This document shows positions 6,683-12,710 of a stretch of 16,174 bases of DNA, in pieces. A model generated the notes under the pieces. The model searched no databases. It was given only the letters and a program-made list of their open reading frames with translations, and was not told the DNA's origin. The stretch covers positions 1 to 16,174 of the forward strand of contig JAGAXP010000242.1 in the NCBI GenBank assembly GCA_017940955.1, written 5' to 3'. Positions within the stretch are counted from its first letter, which is position 1. Each line of letters opens with the position of its first letter. Position numbers and translations under genes: made by a program. Source of the DNA: Oribacterium sp. GTDB lineage: Bacteria > Bacillota_A > Clostridia > Lachnospirales > Lachnospiraceae.

Positions 6683-6709
6683 AGGGCTGCCCCGAAGAAC
6701 AGCCCTTTT
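6681..6709. terminator. Intrinsic terminator (bidirectional)
   Basis: AAAGGGCTG (6681-6689) pairs with CAGCCCTTT (6700-6708) around a 10-nt loop, with TTTT at the 3' side and, on the other strand, another T-run. It closes the AAA-ATPase/antitoxin-tail transcript. Confidence 0.8.
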
Positions 6710-6798
6710 CAACTGCCGCTTTGATAGCAAGGCTATCCGGTAGGCCGCACCGACTTTTAACAACTGCCACTTTGATGAATGACCATCTAGCAGGCCGC
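6710..6798. repeat. Two imperfect direct repeats, 51-bp period
   Basis: AACTGCC(G/A)CTTTGAT begins at 6711 and again at 6762, and each copy ends about 30 nt later in AGGCCGC (6742-6748 and 6792-6798). The middles differ. Only two copies are visible, so this is not a CRISPR array. It may be a duplicated piece of a lost gene or element. Confidence 0.5.
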
Positions 6799-6945
6799 TC
6801 TACCTATCAGAAAGTTTAAGCGAGAATAATTTAAAATTCAATGATTTCTTTAAAGAAGAAATTAACTTTTGGTTAAAGCAGTAAACTTAAAACCAAATAA
6901 AAACACGTACATGAGGCAACAGTTATTCCGCTCCTATTTGATGAA
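6799..6945. other. AT-rich decayed sequence
   Basis: No promoter or ribosome site is visible. One frame after a TGA at 6780 is open to a TAA near 6890 and reads plausibly (SESLSENNLKFNDFFKEE), so a gene tail may once have been here. I cannot assign it. Confidence 0.3.
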
Positions 6946-7227
6946 ATGGAAGAAATCATGGCTACAAAAACAAGATACGATAAAGACGTCTTCGAAGTAC
7001 GTTGGGAAAAGATAACGATTCATAAGATATATGAAATCACAGTGCTTCTGTTTGGATGTATCAGGCATTATATCGATAGATTAGTTATGATTTTTACAGA
7101 TTATCCGGCAATTAGGGATGTGCTTATATTACTGTGTATAACACATATTTTTACTGTAAAAACAAACAAAATTATTATAATATTGTATAGGTGTATATTA
7201 CTGTTTTGTAGATTTTATTTAAAATGA
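6946..7227 (+). pseudogene. Unrecognised gene fragment
   Basis: The frame is open from 6901. Its beginning looks like real protein (HEATVIPLLFDEMEEIM, then TRYDKDVFEVRWEK), but from about codon 30 it turns into a low-complexity, Ile/Leu-rich run typical of translated AT-rich non-coding DNA. There is no clear ribosome site before 6946 or 6958. I do not recognise the family. It is probably a fragment of an inserted or decayed gene and is unlikely to be expressed as annotated. Confidence 0.25.
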
Positions 7228-7387
7228 ACAAAAGCTGGAATGTGATTGTGAGTGGTACTATCGTGGAACAATGACAAGGGATGGAAATCCACGTCATCCG
7301 TCATACATTAAGAGCGGAGATGAGTATAAGTGGTTTCCTGTGTGTGATTATGCGGCTAATTGGAGATATGCGGATGTCTATTTCTGA
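7223..7387 (+). pseudogene. C-terminal remnant of an unrecognised protein
   Basis: Fifty-four codons are open without a start, reading LECDCEWYYRGTMTRDGN, then HPSYIKSGDEYKWFPV and ending near WRYADVYF at TGA 7385. The composition (Cys, Trp, Tyr, Gly, Asp) is that of a real folded protein, not of random AT-rich DNA. The family is not recognised. The fragment overlaps the ribosome site and the first few codons of the following acetyltransferase in another frame, so the acetyltransferase start may have formed next to an old gene end. Confidence 0.4.
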
Positions 7388-7925
7388 TAATGTTAGGATA
7401 CGTAAAGCAAATAAATCTGACCTTGATACAGTGGTAAATATTTATGATGAAATCCATAAGACAGAGGAAGAAGGGATAATATCTGTTGGATGGATCAGGG
7501 GAATATATCCTGTAAAAGAAACGGCGGAAGAGGCTTTGAAAAGAGAGGACCTTTTTATTATTGAAAAGAACGGTATTGTGCTTGGCTCAGGTATAATAAA
7601 TAAAATCCAGGTGGACGTATATAAGAAAACTAAATGGGAGCATGAGGCGGAAGACGATAAAGTATGTGTACTCCACACGCTCGCCATATCTCCCATGGCT
7701 GGAAAGCAAGGACTGGGGAAAGAGTTTATAAAGTTCTATGAAAACTATGCATTGGAAAACGGCTGCTCAGAACTTCGGATAGATACTAACGAACGAAATA
7801 TGGCAGCACGAAAAATGTACAGTAAACTTGGTTATAAAGAGGTTGCTATTGTGCCTACAGTTTTTAATGGTATACCTGATGTTAATCTTGTTCTGCTGGA
7901 GAAATACTTAGGGCAAAACGCGTAA
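7374..7925 (+). CDS. GNAT-family N-acetyltransferase
   Basis: A 183-residue GNAT. I place the start at ATG 7374, giving MSISDNVRIRKANKSDL, a classic GNAT beginning, with GGAG about 8 nt upstream; the frame is open from 7281, but those extra residues overlap the tail of another gene and lack homology signs. The acetyl-CoA site is visible as VLHTLAISPMAGKQGLGKEF, with the Q-x-x-G-x-G/K loop, followed by ENGCSELRIDTNERNMAARK and KMYSKLGYKEV, which are motif B elements. The substrate cannot be read from sequence; small molecules or protein N-termini are both possible. The next gene is a deleted paralogue, so a tandem GNAT pair was once present. Confidence 0.82.
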   Translation: MSISDNVRIRKANKSDLDTVVNIYDEIHKTEEEGIISVGWIRGIYPVKETAEEALKREDLFIIEKNGIVLGSGIINKIQVDVYKKTKWEHEAEDDKVCVLHTLAISPMAGKQGLGKEFIKFYENYALENGCSELRIDTNERNMAARKMYSKLGYKEVAIVPTVFNGIPDVNLVLLEKYLGQNA

Positions 7926-7939
7926 GGAAAAAGGATAGT

Positions 7940-8222
7940 ATGAACATTAGAAAAGCTGTAAAAGAAGATCTTAACAGAAAAAGGCATTGGCGCATTTTGC
8001 TTAAACTGGGCTTTCAAGAAATGTGGGCATCTTAGGATAGATACACATGGAGATAATGTTGTAATGCAGAATCTTCTAAAGAAGCTTGGCTTCACAAGAT
8101 GTGGGACGATATATGTTGAAGAAGATGATTATCCGAGAATCGCTTTTGAGAAGATCAGAGATTGGCCAACTCTGCAATATGAGTCTGTTGCCGGAATAAA
8201 TATATTTAAACAGGAGGAATGA
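7940..8222 (+). pseudogene. GNAT acetyltransferase with internal deletion
   Basis: AAGGA precedes ATG 7940, and the first codons read MNIRKAVKEDLN, a GNAT N-terminus. At about 7975 the frame jumps, and from 7977 another frame reads EKGIGAFCLNWAFKKCGH, LRIDTHGDNVVMQNLLKKLG and GFTRCGTIYVEEDDYPR, the C-terminal half of a GNAT, ending at TGA 8220. The join skips the middle of the domain (roughly 70-80 residues, including most of the acetyl-CoA loop). This is a clean in-gene deletion with loss of frame, so the protein is inactive. It is a neighbour of the intact GNAT but not a simple copy of it. Confidence 0.75.
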
Positions 8223-8226
8223 TCAA

Positions 8227-8405
8227 ATGGAATTTATGGATGTATTAACATTTGTAGATCTTGGATATGCACCTGATGGTGCTGGACCTTTGGCAAATCA
8301 TGACAGCCGAAAATCTTTGTAAGAGACTGTGAGCTATATTTAAAACAGGCATTGTTTTCAGAATATGCGTATTGCAAGAATAACGGTGGTATAAAACATG
8401 ATTAA
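8227..8405 (+). pseudogene. Small frameshifted gene, unrecognised
   Basis: An AGGAGGA site at 8212-8218 precedes ATG 8227. Thirty-one codons read MEFMDVLTFVDLGYAPDGAG and so on to a TAA at 8320. One base lost near 8312 would join this to IFVRDCELYLKQALF and a further 18 codons, ending at TAA 8403, which overlaps the ATG of the next gene at 8398 in the usual coupled manner. The joined protein would be about 59 residues, soluble and acidic to neutral. I do not recognise it. The tight overlap suggests it was the first gene of a pair with the membrane protein. A sequencing error at the A-run would restore it. Confidence 0.45.
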
Positions 8406-9249
8406 AAAAATAATTGGTGTAGTGTTAATCCTGGCAGGTGGATTCTTCACGTTTGCAGCTGTAAAAGCTGTTTTTACTAATCCTGCGACTGTGAATCAAT
8501 TAGAAGAAGCACCGTTTATAACTGATGGCAAGGTGGATCCTACTAATGAAGGAAAAGATATCATATTGCTGGTAGCAACTGACTTAATAGATGATGCTGA
8601 AGATTATGAACTTGGTCTGAGATTTAAATATCCGGTTATTCATCGTGAAGTTGAAGAGCTGAAATATGACGGTGTGGATCAGATCAAATGGGAACGTTTA
8701 TATAGTTTTAACAATGAAGAAGCATTAACTGATGAGGTTTTCTTCGGAAACATAAACGGTCTTGAGTACGAGGTTGACAGCAGTTTGTTGATCAGTCTTG
8801 GAGGAAATTCAAAACAACTTCAAAGAGCTGATTACAATAATGAGGATCTTCAGGCTCTTTTTGATGAAATTCAGGGCCTTGGTGCCGAAGAATATAATGA
8901 TGTGCTCTATATAACAGACACTGATTCCAGGTATTTTAAAAACTGCGATGGGAAAAAGGCTTCTGATTCATTGTGGAATGATTATTCCGAACAGGTAGGT
9001 GCCATAAAGATAAGCTACCGTGGAACCGTAGTTGATAATATTGATTCAATTGCCCTTGTTGGCAAACAGGTAGGTAATCGACTTGAAAAATCCGATGATA
9101 TCGATTCTATATCATGTTTTGAGAATATTCATAGTAAAGAGGAGCTTATGAAATCGTATAAGAAAACTTCTGCTTCTGGCATTGGATTTGGTTTAATTGT
9201 GAGTTTAGCTTTATTGTTATCTGGGGTATTCCTTGTTGTTAAGAGTTAA
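8398..9249 (+). CDS. Membrane protein of TMEM43-like plan
   Basis: This 283-residue protein has a transmembrane helix at each end (about 4-26, IIGVVLILAGGFFTFAAVKA; and about 260-281, IGFGLIVSLALLLSGVFLVV) and a ~230-residue acidic domain between them. The segment VNQLEEAPFITDG-KVDPTNEGKDIILLV followed by FKYPVIHREVE resembles the start of the TMEM43 family, where 'NEGK.V.V.G' leads into a repeated 'L.R.VE.YQW' theme. The ~140-residue remainder is not diagnostic. The N-terminal helix preceded by MIKK points the domain outward, consistent with family topology. There is no good ribosome site before the ATG; translation may be coupled to the overlapping upstream small gene. Function in bacteria is unknown. 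Confidence 0.5.
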   Translation: MIKKIIGVVLILAGGFFTFAAVKAVFTNPATVNQLEEAPFITDGKVDPTNEGKDIILLVATDLIDDAEDYELGLRFKYPVIHREVEELKYDGVDQIKWERLYSFNNEEALTDEVFFGNINGLEYEVDSSLLISLGGNSKQLQRADYNNEDLQALFDEIQGLGAEEYNDVLYITDTDSRYFKNCDGKKASDSLWNDYSEQVGAIKISYRGTVVDNIDSIALVGKQVGNRLEKSDDIDSISCFENIHSKEELMKSYKKTSASGIGFGLIVSLALLLSGVFLVVKS

Positions 9250-9420
9250 CCTGAAAAATCGGATGTCTTTTATGATCGGAGGAGAGAATGTCTATAATCA
9301 CAAAATTAAAAATCAAGGTGTATATAACGGGCTTATGGCAGTTTCACCAGTAACCCTAAAATAATACTTAAACAGGGAGGGCTTGCTATTATCACATTGA
9401 TTACATGTCTTGCATTATAA
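9250..9420 (+). pseudogene. Decayed short membrane-protein gene
   Basis: CGGAGGAGA precedes ATG 9288, giving 21 codons (MSIITKLKIKVYITGLWQ...) before a stop. In another frame, SNPKIILKQGGLAIITLITC continues to TAA 9418. Joining the two frames would give a small protein with one hydrophobic segment. The family is not recognised. A real ribosome site with a broken frame suggests decay. Confidence 0.3.
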
Positions 9421-9590
9421 GAGAATCATCCGGTGAAGTGTGGAATTGTGTCCATACATCACCGGATGATAATGTAATCAAAAAAATTGATGGTGTTCGA
9501 TCATGTACCCGATACAAGGAGATTGAGGTAGATTATCTGGATCAGAATTTCCGGAACCAGCACGGGAAGTATACGGATTTCACAGCGTAG
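9405..9590 (+). CDS. Small hypothetical protein
   Basis: Sixty-one codons, MSCIIRESSGEVWNCVHTSP..., ending HGKYTDFTA. No ribosome site is visible, since the start lies inside the end of the preceding fragment. Part of the coding sequence is a large hairpin (9425-9470), which constrains residues RESSGEV and SPDDN and makes it doubtful that the protein is the selected feature. The second half (CTRYKEIEVDYLDQNFRNQ) looks like genuine protein. It could be a fragment of a larger lost gene. I do not recognise a family. Confidence 0.3.
   Translation: MSCIIRESSGEVWNCVHTSPDDNVIKKIDGVRSCTRYKEIEVDYLDQNFRNQHGKYTDFTA
9425..9470. repeat. Long near-perfect inverted repeat (20-bp arms, 6-nt loop)
   Basis: The left arm 9425-9444 (ATCATCCGGTGAAGTGTGGA) pairs with the right arm 9451-9470 with one G.U pair and one A-A mismatch, around loop ATTGTG. 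There is no T-run after it, so it is not a standard terminator. It may be a structured RNA, an operator or the remnant of a mobile-element end. Confidence 0.75.
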
Positions 9591-9844
9591 ATCATTCAGC
9601 AAGAGATTAAGCATTTTAAAGGGGAATTGATTTAATCCCTGTCATAATGATCTTGCAGATCATAATAATTGCAGTTTTGGGAGCAAAATATTTATAGATA
9701 TAGTACTGTAGGTTTTGTTGGGATCACCGATCTCACCCGTTTGCCCTCGAATCCATGAAGCACACGCCATTTCATCTACCGTTCTTAGTTTCATCACGAA
9801 TCGTTTCGGATCTGTGAAGCACTCACCACATCTCTTTGACTTGT
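9591..9844. other. Gene-poor stretch with short remnants
   Basis: A plus-strand fragment (9620-9697) encodes only a hydrophobic tail, IDLIPVIMILQIIIIAVLGA, ending at TAG 9695, the likely end of a lost membrane protein. On the minus strand, just after the WYL gene stop, an open stretch reads CGECFTDPKRFVMKLRTVDE and then MACASWIRGQTGEIGDP; it looks protein-like but has no start. Nothing else is supported. Confidence 0.35.
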
Positions 9845-10831
9845 TTAATCATTATAAGCCTTAACGGCCAAGCTGTAGTATTTTTTCAGACGTTCCCTTA
9901 ATGACTTTGGCTCAAGAACTATGGCATCGCGTCCGAAGCGTTTAAAGTATTCTTCAAGCTGTAATTCGGACCAGTCGAAGTAATACAGATCTCCTTCTTT
10001 CTTAAGCAGGTCCGGACGGTTTTTTGTAACGACCTTGAACTTTCGGATTCCAAATGAATTCATTTTCACTATGGCCTGTACGGTTTTGGATACAGACTGA
10101 GGACTCCTGAGGGCCCTGTCCTGTAATTCTTTGTACAGAGCATCATCAAAAATAAAATCAGCGGATGTGACAAAAATGCTGGTAAGCCTGGATATTCTGA
10201 AGGTTCTTGGGATGTGGGCTCTGACGTCGTTGCATATCAGATAATTACACTGTTCTTCCTTCGAAGGAGCTATAAAATATGGCTCAACCGAAAATGTGGT
10301 ATTCTTTTCGGATGTTGTGGTTGAAAAGGTAATGATCCTTTTTTCAGAAATAGCGGTTGTAATAGCCTTTTGTATATCTTTAAAAATGATAATCTCTCTA
10401 TTGCTTCGAGGTATAGACAGATATGAAACAAACATGTCTTTTAAGTATCCGGAGAGGGAAGAGTCCTTTAGTAAATTATTCTCGATGATTCCTATAATGT
10501 CATAGGATTCTCCACTTACAGTCAATGTAATGGCTGTGCTCTTTTCTGCTTTTTCAAAATCCCCTTTTAGATAGGTATTAACTATTCTGTCAGCAAGTTT
10601 CTCAGAGTCTTTGTCAGATATAGATATTATGTTGGAAATATCCTGACGTATGCTGTTTAGGAGTTTTTCTTTTTCATTCCTGTATTGGTCAAAGTAATTT
10701 ACTATCAGTATCTTCAGGAAGGCATTCAGATTAACAGAGCCATCTTTCTTATAGAATTCAAAAAGTTCTGCATCATTAATGAGTCTGGTTTTTATATCTT
10801 CGGATAGATATATTTTATATTTTTCAGTCAT
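9845..10831 (-). CDS. WYL-domain transcriptional regulator of the Ro-RtcB locus
   Basis: The start is placed at 10831 (MTEKYKIYLSEDIKTRL), because GAGG lies 6 nt before this ATG on the minus strand; the frame is open 12 codons further without a ribosome site. The 328-residue protein has an N-terminal helical, ribbon-helix-helix or wHTH-like part (about 1-60) in place of a textbook HTH, a linker, then a WYL domain (about 155-235; KRIITFSTT, QCNYLICND and FRISRLTSIFV) and the C-terminal WCX extension, ending KRFGRDAIVLEPKSLRERLK. WYL proteins sense nucleic-acid or nucleotide ligands and regulate defence and repair genes. This gene is divergent from Ro and RtcB, so it is probably their regulator, the role RtcR plays in Proteobacteria. 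The ligand is unknown. Confidence 0.8.
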   Translation of the reverse strand: MTEKYKIYLSEDIKTRLINDAELFEFYKKDGSVNLNAFLKILIVNYFDQYRNEKEKLLNSIRQDISNIISISDKDSEKLADRIVNTYLKGDFEKAEKSTAITLTVSGESYDIIGIIENNLLKDSSLSGYLKDMFVSYLSIPRSNREIIIFKDIQKAITTAISEKRIITFSTTTSEKNTTFSVEPYFIAPSKEEQCNYLICNDVRAHIPRTFRISRLTSIFVTSADFIFDDALYKELQDRALRSPQSVSKTVQAIVKMNSFGIRKFKVVTKNRPDLLKKEGDLYYFDWSELQLEEYFKRFGRDAIVLEPKSLRERLKKYYSLAVKAYND

Positions 10832-10866
10832 GGTCCACCTCTTATATGGGGTCGTGATATACCACA

Positions 10867-10895
10867 ATAATAATGTAAATAAGACGTAATAACAA
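10867..10895 (-). promoter_or_regulatory. Promoter of the WYL regulator
   Basis: On the minus strand, TTGTTA (10895-10890), a 17-nt spacer and TATTAT (10872-10867) predict transcription from near 10860, giving a ~30-nt leader before ATG 10831. Confidence 0.5.
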
Positions 10896-10944
10896 GATTA
10901 TCAGGGGTTGCAAATAAAGAAAAATCTGAAGGTATCAATCTCCA

Positions 10945-10961
10945 ATAGTATGCATTACTAT
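10945..10961 (+). promoter_or_regulatory. Dyad overlapping the Y RNA/Ro -10 element
   Basis: ATAGTA (10945-10950) and TACTAT (10956-10961) form a perfect 6-bp dyad around TGCAT. The right arm, TACTAT, is the best -10 for a transcript starting near 10968, exactly where the predicted Y RNA closing helix begins. No good -35 is found at 16-18 nt, which suits an activator-dependent promoter. The dyad is a candidate binding site for the divergent WYL regulator (inference). Confidence 0.45.
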
Positions 10962-10966
10962 ATAAA

Positions 10967-11072
10967 CATAAAGACACACACAGCAATTACAGAGCTTAAT
11001 GGTCAGCACCGGATCATCTGATCCGGACTGGGTTCAAATCCCGAATATCCGTAAAGGATAGGTGTCTTGATG
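10967..11072 (+). ncRNA. Candidate Y RNA with tRNA-like module (YrlA-like)
   Basis: The ends pair: CAT-A-AAGACAC (10967-10977) with GTGTCTT-G-ATG (11062-11072), ten pairs and one A.G mismatch, resembling the interrupted Ro-binding helix of Y RNAs. Inside lie a D-arm-like hairpin (GCT 10994-10996 / AGC 11005-11007, loop TAATGGTC); an anticodon-arm-like hairpin CCGGATC-ATCT-GATCCGG (11009-11026); a T-arm GGG-TTCAAAT-CCC (11030-11042) with a canonical T-loop; and a hairpin TATCC-GTAAA-GGATA (11046-11060). There is no amino-acid acceptor stem and no CCA, so it is not a tRNA gene. Bacterial YrlA RNAs are known to combine a Ro-binding stem with a tRNA mimic and to be encoded beside Ro. Position between the WYL regulator and Ro fits well. 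Confidence 0.75.
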
Positions 11073-11192
11073 TGGTGAACTATAAAGGTGCATACAGCAA
11101 CTATTTATTTAAAGATTATATTTAGAAAAATACAAACCATAAAACCGGAACGGTTCCAAAGCACCTTGTCTTTAAATCAGGAGGTAGAGGAT

Positions 11193-12659
11193 ATGTTGAA
11201 CTTTTTGAAAAAAGAAAACAAGACTTACACAGAGAATGGCGCAATAACATATAGAACAACAAAATCCGACTGCCTGGATCTTTTTGCGACTATAGGTGCG
11301 CTTAGAAATTCATCTGATGAAGCTATAATAGATAGCTTTATAAAGGCATATGCTGAAGATGCTGATCTTGCCATGAAGACCCTGTTCTTTGCAAGAGACA
11401 TCAGAGGCGGCCTTGGGGAGAGAAGAGTCTTTAAGGTGATACTTGCATATCTTGCCTCTGCCGAGCCTGAATCTGTAAAAAAGAATATTGAAAATGTAGC
11501 AGAATATGGCCGCTATGATGATCTTCTTGCACTTATAGATACTCCGATAGAGAACGAAGTGATGTCATATATAGAAAAGACATTACATGAAGATATTGAT
11601 GCTCTGTCTGAGCATGGATCAGATGCCAATGTTTCTCTTCTTGCAAAGTGGCTTCCATCAGTCAATACCAGCAGTAAGGAGACAGTGAGAAATGCTAAGA
11701 AGATAGCAAAATACCTGAGAATGTCTGAGGCCGAGTACAGAAAGGTATTATCTTCGTTAAGAACTCAGATAAAGATCATTGAGAATAACCTGAGGGAAAA
11801 AGATTACACCTTTGACTATGAGAAACAGCCGTCTAAAGCATTGTACAAATATAGAAGAGCATTTCTGAGAAATGACGTGGAGAGATATAAAGCATTTATA
11901 ACAAAGGCTGAGACTGGTCCTGAAGTGTTACATACTTCAGCGCTGACACCGTATGATGTGATAGCTCCGGTTATTTCAAGAAAGACATTAACAGAGGATG
12001 AAAGAAGGGCTATGAATGTCACATGGAATGCTCTTGAAAACTATGCAGGGGCTGAAAATTCTCTTGTGGTGGTTGATGGTTCTGCATCGATGTACTGGGG
12101 ATCTAATCCATTACCTGCAGCCGTAGCACAGTCCCTGGGTGTCTACTTTGCTGAGAAGAATACCGGGGCTTTCCATAATCATTTTATAACCTTCTCCCGT
12201 AATCCAAGACTCATTGAGATCAAGGGCAGGGATATAGTGGAAAAGATCCGTTACTGCATGAGCTTTAATGAGTGCAGCAATACAGATCTTGAAAAAACAT
12301 TTATGATGATTTTGAGAACAGCTGTAAGCAATAAACTTACACAGGCTGACATGCCGGAGAAACTGTACATCATATCTGATATGGAATTTGACTTCTGTGA
12401 GGGAAATACTCATAAAACGAACTTTGAGAATGCAAAGGCAGAATTCAAAAAATATGGGTACAGACTGCCCCAGGTGGTTTTCTGGAATGTAAACAGCCGT
12501 AACCGTCAGCAGCCGGTAACGACGAATGATCAGGGGACAGTACTTGTATCAGGATGTAATCCACAGATTTTTTCAATGTTAAAAGACGGTAATCTGGAAC
12601 CATATAAGTTTATGATGAGTGTCCTTTCATCAGCACGATACGAAAGAATCGTTGCGTAA
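11193..12659 (+). CDS. Ro60-like TROVE/vWA RNA-binding protein (Rsr type)
   Basis: Start chosen at ATG 11193, with AGGAGGT 7 nt upstream; the open frame reaches back to 11088, but those codons carry no family signal. The 488-residue protein opens with the TROVE HEAT-repeat ring (residues ~1-280): TYRTTKSDCLDLFATIGALR, FFARDIRGGLGERRVFK and SLLAKWLPSV are characteristic. A vWA domain follows with an intact MIDAS: VVDGSASMYWG (DGSAS near 295-299), NTDLEKT and YIISDMEFD. Ro proteins bind misfolded RNA ends through the central hole and Y RNA on the outer surface, and in bacteria can pair with the exonuclease PNPase. Here Ro lies 51 nt before rtcB, in an apparent operon. The long 5' UTR would include the Y RNA, so processing or a second promoter is expected. 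Confidence 0.9.
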   Translation: MLNFLKKENKTYTENGAITYRTTKSDCLDLFATIGALRNSSDEAIIDSFIKAYAEDADLAMKTLFFARDIRGGLGERRVFKVILAYLASAEPESVKKNIENVAEYGRYDDLLALIDTPIENEVMSYIEKTLHEDIDALSEHGSDANVSLLAKWLPSVNTSSKETVRNAKKIAKYLRMSEAEYRKVLSSLRTQIKIIENNLREKDYTFDYEKQPSKALYKYRRAFLRNDVERYKAFITKAETGPEVLHTSALTPYDVIAPVISRKTLTEDERRAMNVTWNALENYAGAENSLVVVDGSASMYWGSNPLPAAVAQSLGVYFAEKNTGAFHNHFITFSRNPRLIEIKGRDIVEKIRYCMSFNECSNTDLEKTFMMILRTAVSNKLTQADMPEKLYIISDMEFDFCEGNTHKTNFENAKAEFKKYGYRLPQVVFWNVNSRNRQQPVTTNDQGTVLVSGCNPQIFSMLKDGNLEPYKFMMSVLSSARYERIVA

Positions 12660-12669
12660 TGAGAATAGG

Positions 12670-12698
12670 TCCGGAGGGCGAAAAAACTTCCGGATCTG
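12670..12698 (+). promoter_or_regulatory. Intercistronic hairpin between Ro and rtcB
   Basis: CCGGAGG and CTTCCGG (within 12672-12695) pair through seven positions including one G.T pair around a loop GCGAAAAAA, just before the AGAGGA ribosome site of rtcB. There is no T-run, so it is not a terminator; it may stabilise the rtcB message or set the expression ratio. Confidence 0.4.
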
Positions 12699-12710
12699 AG
12701 AGGAAAAAGC

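Noticed and set aside
6710..6798. CRISPR array
   Set aside because: Only two imperfect copies, no constant repeat of 25-37 nt, and no cas genes.
7281..7373. Longer N-terminus for the acetyltransferase
   Set aside because: It overlaps the coding tail at 7223-7387 in another frame and lacks a ribosome site; MSISDNVRIRK at 7374 is the normal family start.
10908..10913. Sigma54 promoter before Ro, as in RtcR-controlled operons
   Set aside because: A TTGCA sequence is present, but there is no TGGCAC partner at the required spacing.
10994..11050. A functional tRNA gene
   Set aside because: D-, anticodon- and T-arm-like hairpins are present, but there is no 7-bp acceptor stem, the anticodon-like loop is not seven bases in the best fold, and the outer pairing fits a Y RNA helix instead.
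11088..11192. N-terminal 35-codon extension of Ro from ATG 11088
   Set aside because: No ribosome site there and no family-like sequence; AGGAGGT sits 7 nt before ATG 11193.
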